From assembly GCA_964390335.1 (NCBI GenBank), contig CAYMHU010000001.1:201766-265765 (forward strand): a stretch of 64,000 bases of DNA. Reading direction: 5' to 3'. The DNA comes from Granulosicoccus sp964390335. Lineage in GTDB: Bacteria > Pseudomonadota > Gammaproteobacteria > Granulosicoccales > Granulosicoccaceae. The notes under the pieces are model-generated. The model worked only from the letters and a program-made list of their open reading frames with translations, did not search any database and had not been told where the DNA came from. This document shows positions 34,503-42,283 of the stretch, one piece after another. Positions within the stretch are counted from its first letter, which is position 1; every line of letters starts with the position of its first letter. Both the position numbers and the translations under genes were made by a program.

Positions 34503-37490
34503 TTAAGAGACTTGTCGAACTCCCGATAACTTAAGCGTCATTTTCTCCCAATCTACAGCCCCTTGTTCTCGTGCCACCTGCAAAGAGCGTTCAAAGTAAT
34601 TCACGTTTGATGTATTTTTTTCACCTTCAGGCTCAGCTTGACTTACGATTACCATCATTCGATTTAGTTCAGCATAAAAAAACATTTCCCCATTTTTCTC
34701 TGCTATGTGCATTGCCCGAATAAGTGATTGACGTGCGCTATCGTACTGACCCAACAAGATTTGCACATTGGCCAGCAAGCCAAATAAATAGGTGATTTCA
34801 ACTTCTTCCTGCGCATCGACCAATGCATTCAGGTTCTCTAATATACTGGGTATATAGGCATCGGACATTGAGCGCTTAGTCATCAAGTAATCATGCATTA
34901 TGCGAGCTCGCAGTGAGTACATGTATTCACCCGTTAACGCACAATGTTCCAACAGGTCTTCGTTACATTGTGACAAACGCGTATGATCATTAAGACAATG
35001 GAACACAAACGAACAATTACTCAAAGCGATCGTAAATGCATGTGGAGACTCCAACTGCGAACTGCGAATCGAGCGCTCCGCTAAAGCTGCGGCTTCTTCA
35101 CGCTCACCCAAAATGCACTTAGACCAGGCAAAGTAACTCAGCGATAAACTGGGATAGCAATGCTGGCCAGATACTAGTTCTGATACTCGGTTAAGCAAGG
35201 CGTCAAACATATCAACCGCTTCATGGAAACGGCCTTGGTTAAAATACAGCAGACCTAATGCTTGGGAACCAGCCATATCGGCAATGGTGCTATTATGCTG
35301 CACACCTAACTCAGCCAGGCGCTGTGCAGGCTGTTGACATAAGTCAAGTTGGCCAGAGTTATAGGCCACGCCAAATTGCCAATCCAACGCTTCAACGGTG
35401 AGCTCTAAATCGCCCATTTTTTCACTGGCTTCACTGGCCAGTTTAAACTGTTCACTGGGATTTCCAGCCGCGCCATGCACGGCCATGATAGCCAGACCAC
35501 GGGCCATATGCATGCGCTGCAATGTCGCTTGATAGCGCGAATTGTCTGCAACGAAATCCAGATGTGAGTTAGCCTTTTCTAATAAGTTGATGGCTTCTGA
35601 AGTGGCACCGGTTCGCAGCGCTTTTTCTCCGGCGAGTACCCAGTAGTCAAATGCGTTTCCAAAGTCCGCTGCCAATTCAAAATGGTTAGCCAGTAATTCT
35701 GGTGCATTGACAAGGTCGCCAACATTGGCTGAATCCTGCAAGTAAACACCAATACTGCCATGTATACCTTCACGGTTTGCTTTTAACAAACTTTCGTAAA
35801 CAGCATCTTGCAGTAATGAATGCCTGAACTCATAGAGAATTCTATCGCGCTTTCTGATACTTCTTAAAATATTAGATTCTACTAACGTCTCAAGACCCTC
35901 TAACGCATCGGCTGCTTCCATATCGGCGATTGTTTGGATCTGATGCACATCGAAAGGCATGCCAATCACAGCGGCAATTTGTGCTAACTCCCGACCTTTA
36001 TTGATTCGATCCAATCTGGACAACAGGGACATTTGAAGCGTTGAAGGAACTTGAACACGTTGGTTTGTCTGTACGTCACTGGTATTTGAAGAACTGTCCA
36101 GAAACATGGTCGTCAGTTCTTCTATATACAACGGATTTCCATCGCAACGACTAACGATCTGCTCAATCTGCTGATCGTTTAGTTGCCCACCAGATAACGT
36201 CACTCGCTGATGTATCAGTTGCCGTACTTCAGATTGACTTAACTTAACGAGTGATAGTTGCATTACGTGTGAGTTATTAGAAAATGCTTGTTCTGTCGGT
36301 CGCGAGGTAATACATACGAATACAGATTCCCCCGGAGCGCTTTCGATTAGGGATTCAAGGCTGGATTTCGTGGATGCGTCGATCCACTGCACATCCTCGA
36401 AAATAACTAACACAGGGCTCTTGCGTGCTTGTTCAAATAACATTTCGAGCAGATAGCTTTGCAGCTCGGATAACATTGCACTTGGCGAGGCACTCAGCGC
36501 AGCCGGTTGTTCGGATTCCGAGATACCCAACAACGACAAACACAATTCGACCAAGTGATCTGGGAAACGCAGCTGCTCGCTTAAATAGACTTTGCACTTT
36601 TCACTTCGCTGTTCCGGACTATCGGCTTGCCGAAAATTGGCAAGGCCCTCAAGATTATGCAGCCAAGGGTGCAACGCGGACGACGTGTGTTGACTCGAGC
36701 ACTGGTATCGGAACGTCCGTAGCTGCGTATTGGCAATTCGATTTTCGAATTCATAAACAGACCTGGACTTTCCCATGCCCGCCTCGCCCGTTAGAAATAC
36801 AACTTGACCCTCACCATCTTCAACAACGGACCAACGATCGGCCAATAGATCGATGATGTGTCCGCGACCCGTGATGGGTACATCATAGCGCTCTGAAAAA
36901 TCAAAACGAGCACGTGGCGTTTTCGTTGAGATGACCTCCGAAATGTCAACATCCGACTCAAATCCTTTTAATTGGGATCGGCCAACGTCGCCGTACACAA
37001 AATATTTGCTGGCCAGTTTTCGAGTTTCATAGTCGACAAATACCTGATCACTTTGTGCAACAGACTGAAGCCTTTCGGCAAGGTGCGCTACTGCGCCAAA
37101 CGCGAATAAATGTCTACCGAAGTTGTCGCGACGTGGATTAGCAACAACAGCCACGCCTGTCGCTACACCAATACGACAATGCAAGCGAATGGGTAATTCA
37201 AGTTGATTGGTTAACAGAGCATCGCGGATATGCAATGCTGCACGAATAGCGTCCGCTGCGGGAGTTTCAGTGGTTACCGGGTATCCGAAATACGCTTCGA
37301 AACCATCACCCGTAAACCCTGCTACTGAGCCATGATATTCCTTTACAATGTCACTGGTGGTTTTCAGAAACGTTTCAACCACAGACATGACATCTTCAGC
37401 ATCCAGGCGCTCAACCATTCCGGTTGAGTTCACCAAATCACAATGCAGGATTGTAATCAGCCGACGTTCTGCGCTATCGCGTAATTTCAT
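34503..37490 (-). CDS. Class III cyclase-homology domain fused to an AAA/STAND ATPase and TPR array
   Basis: ATG at 37488-37490 is used (995 residues); an in-frame TTG lies 27 bases upstream. Residues of about 8-190 form a class III nucleotide cyclase domain that keeps both metal-binding Asp (18 in HCDLVNST and 62 in FTGDGFEAYFG) and the transition-state Arg140. However, the base-selecting Lys position is Gly58, the partner Asp position appears to be Phe129, and the usual Asn four residues before the Arg is His136. The ATPase module follows: Walker A GEAGMGKS (about 235-242) and Walker B LVIFEDVQW (361-369), as in STAND-type signalling ATPases. From about 560 to the end are TPR-like helices. 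This architecture is common for regulators sensing proteins through the TPR part. Whether it makes cAMP is doubtful. The downstream gene is JmjC-like. Confidence 0.88.
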   Translation of the reverse strand: MKLRDSAERRLITILHCDLVNSTGMVERLDAEDVMSVVETFLKTTSDIVKEYHGSVAGFTGDGFEAYFGYPVTTETPAADAIRAALHIRDALLTNQLELPIRLHCRIGVATGVAVVANPRRDNFGRHLFAFGAVAHLAERLQSVAQSDQVFVDYETRKLASKYFVYGDVGRSQLKGFESDVDISEVISTKTPRARFDFSERYDVPITGRGHIIDLLADRWSVVEDGEGQVVFLTGEAGMGKSRSVYEFENRIANTQLRTFRYQCSSQHTSSALHPWLHNLEGLANFRQADSPEQRSEKCKVYLSEQLRFPDHLVELCLSLLGISESEQPAALSASPSAMLSELQSYLLEMLFEQARKSPVLVIFEDVQWIDASTKSSLESLIESAPGESVFVCITSRPTEQAFSNNSHVMQLSLVKLSQSEVRQLIHQRVTLSGGQLNDQQIEQIVSRCDGNPLYIEELTTMFLDSSSNTSDVQTNQRVQVPSTLQMSLLSRLDRINKGRELAQIAAVIGMPFDVHQIQTIADMEAADALEGLETLVESNILRSIRKRDRILYEFRHSLLQDAVYESLLKANREGIHGSIGVYLQDSANVGDLVNAPELLANHFELAADFGNAFDYWVLAGEKALRTGATSEAINLLEKANSHLDFVADNSRYQATLQRMHMARGLAIMAVHGAAGNPSEQFKLASEASEKMGDLELTVEALDWQFGVAYNSGQLDLCQQPAQRLAELGVQHNSTIADMAGSQALGLLYFNQGRFHEAVDMFDALLNRVSELVSGQHCYPSLSLSYFAWSKCILGEREEAAALAERSIRSSQLESPHAFTIALSNCSFVFHCLNDHTRLSQCNEDLLEHCALTGEYMYSLRARIMHDYLMTKRSMSDAYIPSILENLNALVDAQEEVEITYLFGLLANVQILLGQYDSARQSLIRAMHIAEKNGEMFFYAELNRMMVIVSQAEPEGEKNTSNVNYFERSLQVAREQGAVDWEKMTLKLSGVRQVS

Positions 37491-37732
37491 CCGGTCCCGG
37501 TCTGGATAATGGTTCAATTATGAATAATCTAGACGCTCTTGCCGTCTCGACGGACGAACCCGTTTATGCCAGCATTGTTACATAAAGCGCTCACCGTTAT
37601 CCACGACTGTACTAATGGATAGCCTGATTAGGGTAGTAAGCCGTTGATTGTCAAATTTCGGACTCTGCATGGGGCTGAAGCAGAGCAGCTGTCACCTAAC
37701 AGGTGGACAAACAGCAACGTTTGGACACAAAG

Positions 37733-37748
37733 TGTGTGAATTCTCACA
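37733..37748. promoter_or_regulatory. CRP-like binding site upstream of the LuxR-type gene
   Basis: TGTGT-GAATTC-TCACA matches the CRP consensus TGTGA-N6-TCACA with one mismatch and lies 57-72 bases before the LuxR ATG. A regulator with a CRP-like recognition helix is encoded at 32465-33193. Confidence 0.4.
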
Positions 37749-37778
37749 TACAAATTAGCCGGCGAACCGCATTGTGAA

Positions 37779-37794
37779 TCCGTGAAACCACGGA
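37779..37794 (+). promoter_or_regulatory. Hairpin covering part of the LuxR gene's ribosome-binding site
   Basis: TCCGTG-AAAC-CACGGA is a 6-base stem with a 4-base loop. The 3' arm contains the GGA of the Shine-Dalgarno GGAG (37792-37795), 9 bases before the ATG at 37805. Folding would reduce translation, so this may be a control hairpin. Confidence 0.35.
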
Positions 37795-37804
37795 GTAGAG
37801 CCAG

Positions 37805-38200
37805 ATGTCCTACAAATCAAACACTTTCAAACACAATGTCGTTCCCAACGAGAAAGTTGCCCGCCTCCATGCCGAGATCAATGCTTTGTCGAACTACGAG
37901 CTTCAGGCGCTAAGAGATACGCTGAACGCTGATCAGCTTTATAAACAAAAAACCGCTGAGCAACGCCTAAATTTGGATAACTTGTGCGTCAGAGTGTTGT
38001 CCAGACGAGAACTGGACGTGCTGACCCTGGTGGCTGCCGGCTACTCGCGCCGGGAAATCGGCGAAACGCTAGAGATTACCCCAAACACTGCAGCGAAGCA
38101 TGTGTCCAGCATATATCGCAAGCTGAACATCAGCACGATTGCCGAAGCAACTCGCATCGCGCTGGTTAATGGTGTGATCGCGGCCAACGGCACTCGCTGA
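37805..38200 (+). CDS. Small LuxR-type DNA-binding regulator without a receiver domain
   Basis: This is a 131-residue protein. The first 65 residues are helical and unlike a receiver or autoinducer-binding domain. About 66-125 form a canonical LuxR/FixJ HTH: LSRRELDVLTLVAAGYSRREIGETL, then the recognition helix TPNTAAKHVSSIYRKLNI, and the fourth helix STIAEATRIALVNGVI. Its small size resembles stand-alone GerE-like regulators. It has a GGAG Shine-Dalgarno that lies partly in a hairpin, and a CRP-like site upstream. It is divergent from the cyclase-homology gene, an arrangement often seen for a regulator and its neighbour, but the target is unknown. Confidence 0.85.
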   Translation: MSYKSNTFKHNVVPNEKVARLHAEINALSNYELQALRDTLNADQLYKQKTAEQRLNLDNLCVRVLSRRELDVLTLVAAGYSRREIGETLEITPNTAAKHVSSIYRKLNISTIAEATRIALVNGVIAANGTR

Positions 38201-38252
38201 TCACACATTTGCGGAGCTCAGTTTAGCTGGGCCACTAATTGAAAAACCAACA

Positions 38253-38266
38253 TCGCATTAATGCGA
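38253..38266. promoter_or_regulatory. Perfect 14-base palindrome TCGCATTAATGCGA
   Basis: It lies between the luxR stop and the broken cytochrome b561 gene. The 10-base core CGCATTAATG recurs at 48665-48674 ahead of glgP. Its symmetry suggests a dimeric regulator site; no function is shown. Confidence 0.3.
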
Positions 38267-38280
38267 CCACGCCCCATCGC

Positions 38281-38300
38281 CACCGGCATTGACGCCGGTG
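38281..38300. terminator. GC-rich hairpin after the LuxR-type gene
   Basis: CACCGGC-ATTGAC-GCCGGTG is a perfect 7-base stem, 81 bases downstream of the luxR stop. There is no T-run on either side, so intrinsic termination is uncertain. Confidence 0.4.
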
Positions 38301-38378
38301 CCAGCGATTCCTAAGCCATACGGTTACCGTTTCAATCTACGTTACACTGATGTCAGATGAATTCTGCAGCTTGGTGTC

Positions 38379-38935
38379 ATGGCGCAAAAAATTAAGGTTT
38401 GGGATTTACCCATACGACTATTTCATTGGACGTTACTGGTCGCCGTCGTTACCTCATTTTTATCCGTGGAAGTATTCGAGGCTATCGATGCACACGTTAT
38501 TAGCGGCATCGTTGTGTGTGCATTGTTGGTTTTTCGAATCATCTGGGGGTTTATCGGTTCATCAACCGCAAGGTTCTGGTCTTTCGTACCAACACCATCA
38601 AAATTACTACGGTAGGCCTGTTTATGGATGACGAGATCTTCACCACAGGGCCACTCAATCAATTTGCCAGTCAAGACCTCATTGATCTAGCCATAAAGGT
38701 ACACGATTTAAACTCTGTCGTATTGCAAATACTGATCGCAATGCATATTCTCGCTATTTTATTCTATTTGCTGAAGAACAAAATAAACCTTATCGGCCCA
38801 ATGATCAGTGGTAATAAATGGGTTCAAGCAAACGAATCTCTGTCGCAGCCTGATTTTGGGCAAACTCTTCGGATAAGGTTTTTGGTGGTATTTATGCTCA
38901 GCGCTGGCGTTGGCCATTGGCTTTACACCTTGTAA
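38379..38935 (+). pseudogene. Cytochrome b561-type membrane protein, disrupted by a frameshift and internal loss
   Basis: The first frame, from ATG 38379, reads as the start of a di-haem cytochrome b561 (Ni-Fe hydrogenase cytochrome b-like): WDLPIRLFHWTLLVA, then a second helix with AHVISGIVVCALLVFRIIWGFIGS and TARFWSF..P. It stops at 38613-38615. The rest of the family sequence continues in a frame shifted by +2: DDEIFTTGPLNQF, then helix 4 with VHDLN and MHILAILFYLL, and NLIGPMISGNKW, to a stop at 38935. About 30-40 residues usually found between these halves, including the GHNPLGG region and helix 3 with a haem His, are missing. So this is not a simple one-base error. The product cannot be a functional cytochrome. 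Upstream is a 14-base palindrome. Confidence 0.82.
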
Positions 38936-39104
38936 ACCACTCTGCGTAATTGCCGACTTGCCATCAATTTTGTGCGTGGTGTTGCAGCCAACGTTGCGCA
39001 TTATTTACTAGGTGTACAGTTTTTAATCTTTGACAGTGTGCCGCGATAACAACAGCGGTACAATTACCGTACTCATAGCCAGAACGAAATTGGAGAGATA
39101 TCTA

Positions 39105-39518
39105 ATGCAGCACCAAAAAACAAACAAAAAACAACTCACAGCGCTTATTGCTGCCAGCACCCTACTATTAACAGGCATTGCCACAGCCAATGAAGTATCC
39201 GGTGTTTTTAAAACCGAATCATCCGACAAAGGGTATTTGTTGGTTAACGTGGAACCTTGCGGCGACAAAATTTGCGGCACTATTAAAGATGCTTATGATC
39301 TGGAAGGCGAGCCAATGGTTGACTACGAACACAAAGGCAAGCAAATGATTTGGGATATGGTGCCTAGCGGGGAAGGTAAATGGTCGAAAGGCAAAATCTG
39401 GGATCCCTCAAAAGACAAAACGTACAAATCTAAAATGAGCTTGAGCGGTGACACATTAAACGTGTCGGGCTGTATTGCCTTTATTTGCAGATCACAAAGC
39501 TGGCAAAGATCAGAGTAA
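39105..39518 (+). CDS. DUF2147 domain secreted protein
   Basis: ATG at 39105 has a good GGAGAG Shine-Dalgarno and gives 137 residues; 25 upstream codons are open but unlikely. The signal peptide ends near ATA-N (about residue 26). The mature domain matches DUF2147: SGVFKTESSDKGYLLVNVEPCGDKICGTI at the start, GKIWDPSKDKTYKSKMSL in the middle, and LNVSGCIAFICRSQSWQR at the end, with the four family cysteines. It lacks the usual NPD..LR motif between the two halves, which here reads DLEGEPMVDYEHKGKQM. Periplasmic; function unknown. Confidence 0.85.
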   Translation: MQHQKTNKKQLTALIAASTLLLTGIATANEVSGVFKTESSDKGYLLVNVEPCGDKICGTIKDAYDLEGEPMVDYEHKGKQMIWDMVPSGEGKWSKGKIWDPSKDKTYKSKMSLSGDTLNVSGCIAFICRSQSWQRSE

Positions 39519-39553
39519 CGAGTACCGCTTCTTGGTTGGCAATGGCTCTTACT

Positions 39554-40243
39554 CTATCGACGCAGGATAAACGGTAGCCAACGCCAAATTTGCAGTATCG
39601 AAGCCAACGCGGCTGCGGCATAAGTTAGTGCCGCAGCTCTTAAAATACGCTGTACCGCCGGCTGCTGTTCTTCAGTTATGTAATTACCATTAATCAGTAT
39701 TGGCATCGCTTTATTAAAACTTGCATCCCACTCTTCAGGCAACACGATTAAATATGTTGCCGCACCGCAAACCGCCACAACAATGCCACCCACAATGGGC
39801 AACCCGACTCCGCCGGGATGCCTGGTTAGTAATCCAATGATGGGCGCAAGCGACATCAACGCTATCCCAATTCGTTGCAATCGAATAGCCAACGGAATGT
39901 ATCGGCTACGTAATTTAAAAATGGTTTCATTGCGGTGCCACTGAATGGCGTGCCCAACTTCATGGGCAGCAACCGCTACAGCGGTTAAAGAACGACCATG
40001 AAAATTGTTTGGCGACAACCGAACTGCCGGAGCGGAGCTATCAAAATGGTCCTTATTAGGTTGAGTTTCTTCAACGATTAAGCCTTGAATTTCGAACTGT
40101 TTGGCCAGATGAACAGCCAATTCTGAACCGGTGCCTGGAATATCTGATAGATCTGCACTGTATCGATAAAACACCCATCGAATCCATAATTGAGGACCAA
40201 CGAATACTGCCAGTAGAAGTATCAGTAAAATAAAAATGTGCAT
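39554..40243 (-). CDS. Membrane zinc metallopeptidase (YugP-like)
   Basis: This is a 229-residue integral membrane protein of the neutral zinc metallopeptidase family Zn_peptidase_2. An N-terminal helix is followed by a cytosolic segment with GTGSELAVHLAKQ, then VAAHEVGHAIQWH, which holds the HExxH zinc site (about residues 112-116). Two to three further hydrophobic segments follow, and a DASFNKAMPIL loop near 180 gives the acidic third ligand region. The family is widespread and its substrate unknown. It is convergent with the DUF2147 gene (35-base gap). Confidence 0.88.
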   Translation of the reverse strand: MHIFILLILLLAVFVGPQLWIRWVFYRYSADLSDIPGTGSELAVHLAKQFEIQGLIVEETQPNKDHFDSSAPAVRLSPNNFHGRSLTAVAVAAHEVGHAIQWHRNETIFKLRSRYIPLAIRLQRIGIALMSLAPIIGLLTRHPGGVGLPIVGGIVVAVCGAATYLIVLPEEWDASFNKAMPILINGNYITEEQQPAVQRILRAAALTYAAAALASILQIWRWLPFILRR

Positions 40244-40607
40244 AAAAGCTCATTTAATTGAATACATAGGATGAAGATGGCTTAACGCCACTTATGCTCT
40301 CCCAGATTTGACAACCGTGTCTCCCTTGATACCGCAATCATACGTACAGTTAGCGCGAACCTGTCCGATACACATTACAGTGTCTGCCTATTATCGCACC
40401 ATCAGCACGACAATCTGCCTAATATACAGTCACTTAAGTGGTATTGCTGCAATTGACGCAAAAAACCAGGTTCACATTTTCTGTTAATTAAGTAAACTTC
40501 GGTTGGCAGATCGTGAATGGGGTCTCACGAAAAATACCAGCGACTTCTAAGTTGCGGATTTAAAGTAGCCTCAAAAAACAAACGCAGGAGCGGGCGACTT
40601 AACTGAT
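40244..40607. other. Intergenic region upstream of the YcbK-type gene
   Basis: This stretch of 364 bases lies between divergent genes. It has a perfect 10-base palindrome CACTTAAGTG (40431-40440) and a 20-base inverted repeat with 6-base arms TCGTGA and TCACGA spaced 8 (40511-40530), 78 bases before the next ATG. No RNA gene or ORF was seen. Confidence 0.4.
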
Positions 40608-41168
40608 ATGACAATCAATAAAACTTTCAGCAGACGTACATTTCTAGAAACAGCTGCCAAAACCTCTATAGTTACTGGCTCTGCATTAATCGGCTTTCAA
40701 TCAAGCGCTAAAGCCACAGTCAGTGAAAAGAAGCTTCGTTTCTGGAACACACACACGAGAGAATCAATCGATACCGTGTTTTTTAGAGATGGCAATTACG
40801 AGGCAAACGAGTTAAACAAACTTAAGTACTTTTTGCGCGACCACCGCGAAAACGAATGGATCGATATGGATGTTGGCCTGTACGAGCAATTATGGGAATT
40901 GCAACAGAGCGTTGGTGGCCACGAAATATTTGAAGTTATCTCTGGATACCGCTCTCCAAAAACTAATCGCAAACTACGCAGGAACTCGTCCGGAGTTGCG
41001 AAGAAAAGTTTTCATATGAAAGGACGCGCCATCGATGTCCGCTTACGCGGCACTAAAATCAGTGCGCTACAAAAAGCAGCTCTAAAAATGAAAGCAGGCG
41101 GAGTTGGCTATTATCCTTCTTCCCGTTTCATACACCTTGATACCGGTCCGGTTCGAAGCTGGTCTTAA
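40608..41168 (+). CDS. YcbK/DUF882-type murein peptidase (M15-like), Tat-exported
   Basis: This is a 186-residue protein. The N terminus has a twin-arginine signal (SRRTFLE) and a hydrophobic stretch ending at AKA, as in E. coli YcbK (MepK), which cuts peptidoglycan cross-links. The catalytic zinc-site pattern is kept: SGYRSPKTNRKL, then FHMKGRAIDVR (His and Asp ligands) and FIHLDTGPVRSW (third ligand His). ATG at 40608 is the only sensible start; the nearest GGAG lies about 18 bases upstream, farther than usual. It is convergent with the OmpA-like gene. Confidence 0.9.
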   Translation: MTINKTFSRRTFLETAAKTSIVTGSALIGFQSSAKATVSEKKLRFWNTHTRESIDTVFFRDGNYEANELNKLKYFLRDHRENEWIDMDVGLYEQLWELQQSVGGHEIFEVISGYRSPKTNRKLRRNSSGVAKKSFHMKGRAIDVRLRGTKISALQKAALKMKAGGVGYYPSSRFIHLDTGPVRSWS

Positions 41169-41181
41169 GCAATCCAACCGA

Positions 41182-42192
41182 TTATTGAATTAGCTTAAAC
41201 TCGACTCTGCGATTTGCCCGACGCCCGTCAGGCGTTTCGTTCGAGGCAATTGCCCGTTCCTCACCAAACCCTATTGCTTTCAGTCGGCTTGGATCGATTC
41301 CCGCTCCAGCGATAATATCGATACAGGCCTGAGCTCTACTTTGGGAAATTTGCTTATTTATTAGTGGGGAGCCTAAGGAGTCGGTGAAGCCATGTGCTTC
41401 GAGTTTAATATCGGGATATCGTTTGAGTGTTTCCGCAACTTTTAGCAGTAGTGAGCGCGAATTGCTTGTAAGCTCCGCTGTACCTTGATTAAACAAAATA
41501 TTAAACCCGGCATCCTTGATGGTTTGCTCATCAGCACCACTCATATTGCTCACAGTGACAGTGTCCGGTGTACTGATGGTCTCCGGTTCCGAATTGCTTT
41601 CAGCTTTCGCAAGAACATTTGCTTGCATCGATAGTTCCTTGTTTGTCGAATCGCTATGCGAAGCCGCTGCCTGAACATTGTGTTCCGAAACCAACTTCCC
41701 TGGCGTCAGCTCAGCATCCTTTGTAGCCGCACTGGTAGCCGTAGCCACGGCCATTGGAGCAGTGTCAGGCTTTGCGATCTCTACATCCGATTGAGAACCA
41801 GTAGGGACGATATCGCTCCCTTTCTCTAAAGCTACGGCAATAGATGAATCAGCTGGTATTGTGTCTGTCGCCAAAGCAGACGTTGCTGTGCTTCGAATGC
41901 TTGGCTCGCTGAATCGTGTACTCTTGTTTGATTTGGCGACGGCTGCCGTTGAAGTCAGATTCGCGTCCGATCGAACAGGCCTGTTGGAGGCTTCACTAGA
42001 GTAAGTAGCACCAACTTCGCTGTGTTCAACTTCCGATACCATCGAATCAGCAACTGAACTCACAGTATGTTGATCGTCGGGCGCAAATATAAAAATGTAG
42101 GACAACACTCCAAACAACGCTATAACCGGAAGCGCAATATAAAAATCTGTGCGTTCCTCATCATTGGCAAACACCGAATCTACAGTACTCAT
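41182..42192 (-). CDS. OmpA-family protein with an N-terminal membrane anchor
   Basis: This is a 336-residue protein. A single transmembrane helix (about 17-36, LPVIALFGVLSYIFIF) lies after a short cytosolic start, so the protein is anchored in the inner membrane rather than in a beta barrel. A long Ser/Thr/Ala-rich region (40-215) spans the periplasm. The C-terminal OmpA domain (about 225-336) has AGFNILFNQGTAELT, LEAHGFTDSLGS and RAQACIDIIAGAGIDPSRL, then GFGEERAIA and RRANRRVEF, which are the peptidoglycan-binding residues. The topology is that of MotB-like or TssL-like anchors, but no motility or T6SS gene is near. It follows the mechanosensitive channel gene and a strong hairpin. Confidence 0.85.
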   Translation of the reverse strand: MSTVDSVFANDEERTDFYIALPVIALFGVLSYIFIFAPDDQHTVSSVADSMVSEVEHSEVGATYSSEASNRPVRSDANLTSTAAVAKSNKSTRFSEPSIRSTATSALATDTIPADSSIAVALEKGSDIVPTGSQSDVEIAKPDTAPMAVATATSAATKDAELTPGKLVSEHNVQAAASHSDSTNKELSMQANVLAKAESNSEPETISTPDTVTVSNMSGADEQTIKDAGFNILFNQGTAELTSNSRSLLLKVAETLKRYPDIKLEAHGFTDSLGSPLINKQISQSRAQACIDIIAGAGIDPSRLKAIGFGEERAIASNETPDGRRANRRVEFKLIQ

Positions 42193-42236
42193 GCTCTTAA
42201 TCTTCTACGTTGGTTTTACATTAGCTGCATACAACT

Positions 42237-42262
42237 CCAGCCACACCAAACGGTGTGGCTGG
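42237..42262. terminator. Strong hairpin downstream of the second mechanosensitive channel gene
   Basis: A perfect 11-base stem CCAGCCACACC / GGTGTGGCTGG with a 4-base loop lies 22 bases after the channel stop and 45 bases before the OmpA-like start, both on the minus strand. It has no U-tract, so it may stall or stabilise transcripts rather than terminate alone. Confidence 0.65.
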
Positions 42263-42283
42263 AAAGCTGTATTTTGAGATGCC

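Larger units (their letters stand above)
37491..37804. other. Intergenic region between the cyclase-like gene and the LuxR gene
   Basis: This stretch of 314 bases lies between divergent genes. It holds a CRP-like site (37733-37748), a 13-base inverted repeat CACCT-AAC-AGGTG near 37692-37704 and a hairpin next to the LuxR gene's ribosome site (37779-37794); see separate entries. No RNA gene recognised. Confidence 0.45.
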
